Shown: piece by piece, positions 51,236-55,294 of the stretch
Position numbering within the stretch: the stretch's first letter is position 1
Layout of the letters: the number at the start of each line of letters is the position of its first letter
Origin: Deltaproteobacteria bacterium
GTDB lineage: Bacteria > Bdellovibrionota > Bdellovibrionia > Bdellovibrionales > Bdellovibrionaceae
Length of the DNA: 55,294 nt
Assembly (NCBI GenBank): GCA_013286585.1
Contig: JABDFK010000009.1
Span: forward strand, 1-55,294
Direction: 5' to 3'
Position numbers and translations under genes: made by a program
Notes under the pieces: model-generated
Told to the model about the DNA's origin: nothing
Databases searched by the model: none
The model's input: only the letters and a program-made list of their open reading frames with translations

Positions 51236-51844
51236 ATGGCCACTTTAGAAGTCTTAAAATTTCCCGATCCAAGGCTGCGAGAGATTTCCGCGGAAGTAAA
51301 AAACTTTGATGCGAAGACCAAAGCCAAACTGAAAAAACTGTCCGAAGATATGTTTGAAACCATGTACGCCGAAAATGGCATCGGCCTGGCCGCTCCGCAA
51401 GTGGCAGAGCTAATTCGCATGCTGGTCATTGACGCCCGGCCGCGGGACACCAAGGGCCGCTACAGCATCGAAGAGATGAGCGATTTGGAAAAGTCAGTGA
51501 CTCAGCCACTGGTGATCATCAATCCGGTGATTCTGAATTACGACGGCAAAACCACTTTTGATGAGGGCTGCCTGAGTGTCCCCACATTTTTCGAAACGGT
51601 CGAGCGCCACAAAAACATCGAACTGCAATATCACGATGTGCTGGGCGAAAAAAAGATTTTGAAAACCGATGGTCTTTTGGCCATCGTCATTCAGCATGAA
51701 ATGGATCACTTGGACGGAACATTGTTCATCGATCATTTAAGCCTGATCAAATCCAACAAAATTAAAAATCAAATCAAAAAACACGGATATCCCGAAAAGA
51801 AAAGTCACGAAGACGGCGATGAAGAAGAAGAGCGAGAGCTGTGA
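51236..51844 (+). CDS. def: Peptide deformylase
   Basis: A 202-residue metalloenzyme that removes the N-formyl group from new proteins. Motif 1 GIGLAAPQ, motif 2 EGCLSVP (metal Cys) and motif 3 QHEMDHLDG (two metal His, catalytic Glu) are intact. A 30-residue C-terminal tail ends in a strongly acidic stretch (EDGDEEEEREL), longer than the E. coli enzyme. GGAG precedes the ATG. Its last bases overlap the GTG start of fmt. Confidence 0.96.
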   Translation: MATLEVLKFPDPRLREISAEVKNFDAKTKAKLKKLSEDMFETMYAENGIGLAAPQVAELIRMLVIDARPRDTKGRYSIEEMSDLEKSVTQPLVIINPVILNYDGKTTFDEGCLSVPTFFETVERHKNIELQYHDVLGEKKILKTDGLLAIVIQHEMDHLDGTLFIDHLSLIKSNKIKNQIKKHGYPEKKSHEDGDEEEEREL

Positions 51845-52779
51845 GTCGAGTCCGCATCGTCTTTTTAGGAACTCCTGACTTTGCAGTCACTTGCTTGCAA
51901 CACCTTCTGCAAGATGAGCATTACGAGGTCGCTGGCGTTGTCACACAACCAGATCGCCCTTCGGGACGAAAAATGATTTTAAGTCCCTCGCCGGTGAAAG
52001 TCTTTGCCACTGCCCATGGTCTTCCGGTGATCTCACCAGAATCAGTGAATAAAGATCCCGTTCTGCAAGAAGTGCAAAAGTGGGGAGCCGAAGTCGCCGT
52101 CGTCGTGGCCTTTGGGCAGATAGTCTCTCAGAAATTTTTGGATTCCTTTCGCTTTGGCTGCGTGAACGTGCACGCTTCGCTGCTGCCGCTGTGGCGGGGA
52201 GCTGCGCCCATTCAGCGCTCGGTCGAGGCGGGTGACAAGGTCACGGGTGTGGCTTTGCAAAAAATGGTGAAGGCCTTGGATGCCGGCGATGTTCTGGGCG
52301 TTCGCTCGACGCCGATACCGGCAAACATGAATGCCAAGGAATTGCATGATCAGCTGGCGGTGTTGGGCGCGGATCTTCTGCGCGTGGAACTGATGGATTA
52401 CGTGCGCGGGAACCTAGCCCCGGCGGCGCAAGATCCATTGCTGGTGACCTTCGCAAAGAAGATCGACAAATCTGAGGCGGAAATTCGTTGGACGGAAACC
52501 GCTCAGCAAATTCATAATCGGGTTCGCGCCTTCGTCATGGGGCCTGGGACTTGGGTTCCCTTCCAAGGAAAGAAATTGAAAATTCATAGGACCGAGGTCG
52601 CTAGTGGTTCTAGCGGCAGCGCTGGCGAGATTGTCAGCATCGAGGCTCAGTCATTGTGTGTCGCCACTGGCGACGGAGTCTTGAAAATTTTAGAAGTTCA
52701 GCCCGAGTCCCGCAATCGCATGCCGATCGCAGATTTTTTAAAAGGTCACAGTCTGAAAAAAGGGGATCGCTTTGCCTAA
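51841..52779 (+). CDS. fmt: Methionyl-tRNA formyltransferase
   Basis: A 312-residue enzyme that formylates initiator Met-tRNA. IVFLGTPDFAV at the start, VTQPDRPSGR, VNVHASLLPLWRGAAPIQRS (catalytic Asn-His and the SLLP.WRGAAP loop) and the oligonucleotide-binding C-terminal domain are present; DAGDVL is the family signature. The start is GTG, overlapping def by four bases. def and fmt act in turn on the same initiation step. Confidence 0.96.
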   Translation: MSRVRIVFLGTPDFAVTCLQHLLQDEHYEVAGVVTQPDRPSGRKMILSPSPVKVFATAHGLPVISPESVNKDPVLQEVQKWGAEVAVVVAFGQIVSQKFLDSFRFGCVNVHASLLPLWRGAAPIQRSVEAGDKVTGVALQKMVKALDAGDVLGVRSTPIPANMNAKELHDQLAVLGADLLRVELMDYVRGNLAPAAQDPLLVTFAKKIDKSEAEIRWTETAQQIHNRVRAFVMGPGTWVPFQGKKLKIHRTEVASGSSGSAGEIVSIEAQSLCVATGDGVLKILEVQPESRNRMPIADFLKGHSLKKGDRFA

Positions 52780-53416
52780 ATTAGTTGCGCCCAGTATTTT
52801 GTCCGCAGACTTCGCAAATCTTCAAAAAGAGCTGGACGCCATTGCCGCCGCCGGTGCCGACTGGGTGCACGTGGACGTGATGGACGGCCACTTCGTGCCG
52901 AATCTCACCATCGGAGTACCGGTCGTGGCGTCGCTCAAAAAAGTGACGAAGCTGCCATTGGATGTGCACTTGATGATCGATACTCCGGAAAAATACATCG
53001 AGCAGTTCATCAAAGCCGGTGCCAATTATTTGACCATTCATGTGGAGTCGACAAAAGATCCACTCCAGGTTCTGAAACGTATTCGTGAGCTGGGATGCAA
53101 AGCTGGAATCACCTTGCGGCCTGGAACTGCGCTATCGGCCGTTCTGCCATTTTTGCCAGTGGTGGATTTAGTTCTGGTTATGACGGTCGAGCCCGGCTTT
53201 GGCGGTCAAGGCTTCATGTCCGATCAGGTGCAAAAAATCACGGAGCTAAAGCGTCTGCGGCGGGAAAAAAATCTGCGATATCTTATCGAGGTGGACGGCG
53301 GGATCAACGAAACTACCAAGGCTCATTGCGCTGATGCCGATGTCTTTGTCGCCGGAAATTATGTTTTCAAAAATGACTATGCCGCCGCCATTAAAAAGTT
53401 AAAGGAAGAAGTATGA
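52772..53416 (+). CDS. rpe: Ribulose-phosphate 3-epimerase
   Basis: A 214-residue TIM-barrel enzyme interconverting ribulose-5-phosphate and xylulose-5-phosphate. APSILSADFANL, HVDVMDGHFVPNLTIG (metal His and Asp), DVHLMI, MTVEPGFGGQGF and EVDGGI are all classical. The start is a TTG at 52772 overlapping fmt by eight bases, behind AGGGGAT; it is needed to keep the first conserved strand. The stop overlaps the hutH start (ATGA). Confidence 0.95.
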   Translation: MPKLVAPSILSADFANLQKELDAIAAAGADWVHVDVMDGHFVPNLTIGVPVVASLKKVTKLPLDVHLMIDTPEKYIEQFIKAGANYLTIHVESTKDPLQVLKRIRELGCKAGITLRPGTALSAVLPFLPVVDLVLVMTVEPGFGGQGFMSDQVQKITELKRLRREKNLRYLIEVDGGINETTKAHCADADVFVAGNYVFKNDYAAAIKKLKEEV

Positions 53417-54944
53417 TTGAACTCACGGGCGAAAATGTAACGATCGAACAAGTGGTGCGAGTGGCTCGCGAAAATGTGCCGGTCCAGCTATCGGCCGCCG
53501 CTCGCGCGAAAATGCAAGAGTCCCGTGACTACATTGATCAGCGCATAGCCTCTGGCGAAGTCATGTACGGAATCAATACGGGCTTCGGCGCGTTCAGTTC
53601 TGTGCGCATCAATGATTCGCAGCTCGAAGAGTTGCAGCGCAATCTGATTCGCTCGCACTCCATGGAGTGGGCGAACCTTTCACTCGCGAACAAACCCGTG
53701 CCATCATGTTTCTGCGTGCCAACGCATTGGCCCGCGGTCACAGCGGCATTCGGCCGCTCGTAGTGGAAAAGATTTTGCAGTTTCTGAACGCCGGATTAAT
53801 TCCCGTGATCCCACAGCAGGGAAGCGTGGGTGCCAGTGGTGATTTGGCTCCGCTGTCGCATTTGGCATTGGCCGTGATTGGTGAAGGCCAGCTTTGGTCG
53901 GAGGACGACAAGCCTGTGGCGGCGGCTGACGTGCTGAAGAAAAAAGGCGTCGAGCCTTTGGTTTTGCGGGCCAAAGAAGGTCTGTCCATGATCAACGGCT
54001 GTCAGGTGATGACGGCGGTGGGCATGTTGGCCGTGGCTGACGCGCGAAGGTTGTTGTGGCTGGCGGATATTTCTGGGGCTTTGACTTTGGAAGCTTTGCG
54101 CGGCAGTCGCGCGGCGTTTGATCCGTTGATCTCTGCCACTCGGCCACATCCAGGCGAAGCCAAAACCGCGCGCAATATGAATCGGATTTTGGGAGAGAGC
54201 TCGCCCATCGCTGACAGTCACGCCAACTGCGGAAAGGTGCAGGACGCGTACTCGCTTCGCTGTATTCCTGCCGTCCATGGGGCTGCGAAAGATGCTCTCG
54301 GCTATATTTGGCGGACGTTGGAGGTTGAAGCCAATTCCAGCACGGATAATCCACTGGTGTTCGCCAAGGACAACAAAGTTTTGTCCTGCGGAAATTTTCA
54401 TGGAGAGCCCGTGGCCTTTGCCATGGATTTCGCCGCGATCGCTGTCAGTGCGTTGTCCAATATGAGCGAGTGCCGCATTCAGAAATTGGTGAATCCAGCG
54501 ATGAGCGAGTTGCCGGCTTTCTTGGCGCCAGATGGAGGCCTGAACTCTGGTCACATGATCGTGCAGGTTGCGGCCGCGAGTTTGGTGAGTGAAAATAAGA
54601 TTTTGTCTCACCCGGCGAGTGTCGATAGCATTCCTACCAGTGCTGACAAAGAAGATCATGTCAGCATGGGGACTATCGCTGCCCGTAAATTTTTCCAGAT
54701 CTTGCAGAATGCGGAAAATATCGTTGCGATGGAATTGTTGTCTTCGACGCAAGCATTGGATTTATTGAAGCCACTGAAGCCCGCGGGTGCTGTGCTCGCG
54801 GTTTACGATCGTATTCGTGAGCAGGTTCCGTTTGCAGCGAAGGACCGGATTTTTTCCACGGATGTGGCCGTGCTGCGCGGGCTGATCAAAGATGGATCGC
54901 TGACCCGCGCCTATGAGAAAGTCACGGGCCCGCTGGAGTTTTGA
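53413..54944 (+). pseudogene. hutH: Histidine ammonia-lyase with a one-base frameshift
   Basis: Two overlapping frames (53413-53763 and from about 53667 to 54944) join into one histidine ammonia-lyase of 510 residues, the normal length. The first frame ends its homology at LQRNLIRSHSM; the second takes up at GEPFTREQ. Adding one G next to 53664-53665 restores HSMGVGEPF. After this, the MIO triad Ala141-Ser142-Gly143 lies in GSVGASGDL, and MYGINTGFG supplies the active-site Tyr. The enzyme would deaminate histidine to urocanate. As it stands only 116 residues are made from the first start; a GTG at 53667 could begin the rest but would miss the N-terminus. It starts in the rpe stop. Sequencing error and true loss are both possible. 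Confidence 0.9.
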
Positions 54945-55294
54945 ACTGAATGAATCAGCCGATGATGACCGGAACACAATGTAGTCAAGTTGCCTACAGT
55001 ATCCGGCCCGCCCAAGTGCCGCGGAATTACATGGTGCCGGTGAAGCCATCTTCGTTCCGAACAGCGATGGCCCTCAGAATTAATGTGCGCACATTGCCCC
55101 TGATCCCGCAGATCCACCTGTCGCGCGACAGCCAAATTTTTTCGGGTTTTCAATTTTTGGGCTTTTTGAACAGGGTCGTGCGTCTGAAGATAGGCGTCTA
55201 ACGCGGCCTCGAGAGTTTCCTCTAGACTGGCATGCGCTTGTTTCTTCTGAGATTCAAGATCTTGGACCCTTTTCAGCTTCTCACTTAACCGCGC
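54911..55294 (-). CDS. HNH endonuclease, N-terminus beyond window
   Basis: An open frame runs from the window edge to the TAG at 54911, 127 residues. The C-terminal half has the HNH pattern RDQGQCAH, HRCSERRWLHRHHVIPRHLGG, GNLTTLCSGHHRLIH, with two zinc-type Cys pairs and the catalytic HH. Upstream of it, residues such as LEETLEAALDAYLQTHDPVQKA form a helical segment seen before HNH domains in a family I associate with Bdellovibrio-type genomes. The true start is outside the window; the internal ATG at 55153 is not the start, because the frame stays open and homologous upstream. It overlaps hutH by 34 bases, convergent. Confidence 0.82.
   Translation of the reverse strand, partial: ARLSEKLKRVQDLESQKKQAHASLEETLEAALDAYLQTHDPVQKAQKLKTRKNLAVARQVDLRDQGQCAHINSEGHRCSERRWLHRHHVIPRHLGGPDTVGNLTTLCSGHHRLIHSVQNSSGPVTFS

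Noticed and set aside
53796..54752. 318-residue frame antisense to hutH
   Set aside because: It is opposite conserved histidine ammonia-lyase sequence and is rich in Arg, Gln and His as expected for a shadow frame.
53667..54944. The downstream hutH frame as an independent gene from its GTG
   Set aside because: It begins exactly where a one-base shift interrupts family homology; the N-terminal part with the active-site Tyr would be missing.

Overview
The window looks like chromosome from a Gram-negative, LPS-bearing bacterium of the Bdellovibrio group (Bdellovibrionota). This is an inference from gene content: an LptG-type permease, O-antigen ligase and GDP-mannose genes, many small secreted proteins of unknown function, M13 and papain-like secreted proteases, a bacterial topoisomerase VI and an HNH protein of a type frequent in that group. 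No rRNA gene, CRISPR array, insertion sequence or prophage is visible. One tRNA (Arg, anticodon TCT) is present. No gene-free stretch exceeds 300 bases.

Layout. (1) 1-7.9 kb, envelope and oxidation: the 3' part of a manC-type gene, an O-antigen ligase with a C-terminal extension, a secreted protein built of YSSYP(E/Q) repeats, an M13 peptidase, a CotA-like multicopper oxidase and an orphan histidine kinase. (2) 7.9-14.4 kb, visibly A/T-rich accessory block: a GTG-started secreted small protein, a membrane-anchored family 5 solute-binding protein and a YcaO protein in a tight cluster, then a papain-like protein overlapping an HExxH protein. (3) 14.4-23.6 kb: a class III cyclase, a beta-barrel protein with a DUF1653 protein, lipoproteins, a CofE-like ligase and an OmpA lipoprotein. 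(4) 23.8-30.1 kb: a secreted beta-helix protein, two paralogous secreted proteins flanking a receiver/SDR/FkbM operon, and a receiver-PAS protein whose 3' end runs into tRNA-Arg. (5) 30.1-40.5 kb: an overlapping operon of NtrC-type activator, CdsA-like, PlsC-like and MBL hydrolase genes, then serA, glcD-type oxidase, nitronate monooxygenase, and a BolA/CGFS-glutaredoxin pair. (6) 40.6-46.5 kb: topoisomerase VI B and A, aconitase and an HTH regulator. (7) 46.5-55.3 kb, housekeeping: receiver protein-nadC-birA-thioredoxin-like-GyrI-like on the minus strand, and lptG-def-fmt-rpe-hutH on the plus strand, hutH carrying a one-base frameshift.

Three themes link the genes. First, at least three secreted-protein genes carry sigma-54 type -24/-12 promoters, and a weaker one precedes a fourth; a sigma-54 activator with GAFTGA is encoded in the same window. 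Second, a family of roughly 40-bp palindromes sits at gene ends (6720, 43593, 46034), one of them abutting the Shine-Dalgarno of an HTH regulator. Third, the small secreted protein/solute-binding protein/YcaO cluster is the best candidate here for an undescribed peptide-modification or peptide-sensing system. Functions are assigned by reading motifs by eye; no database search was run.
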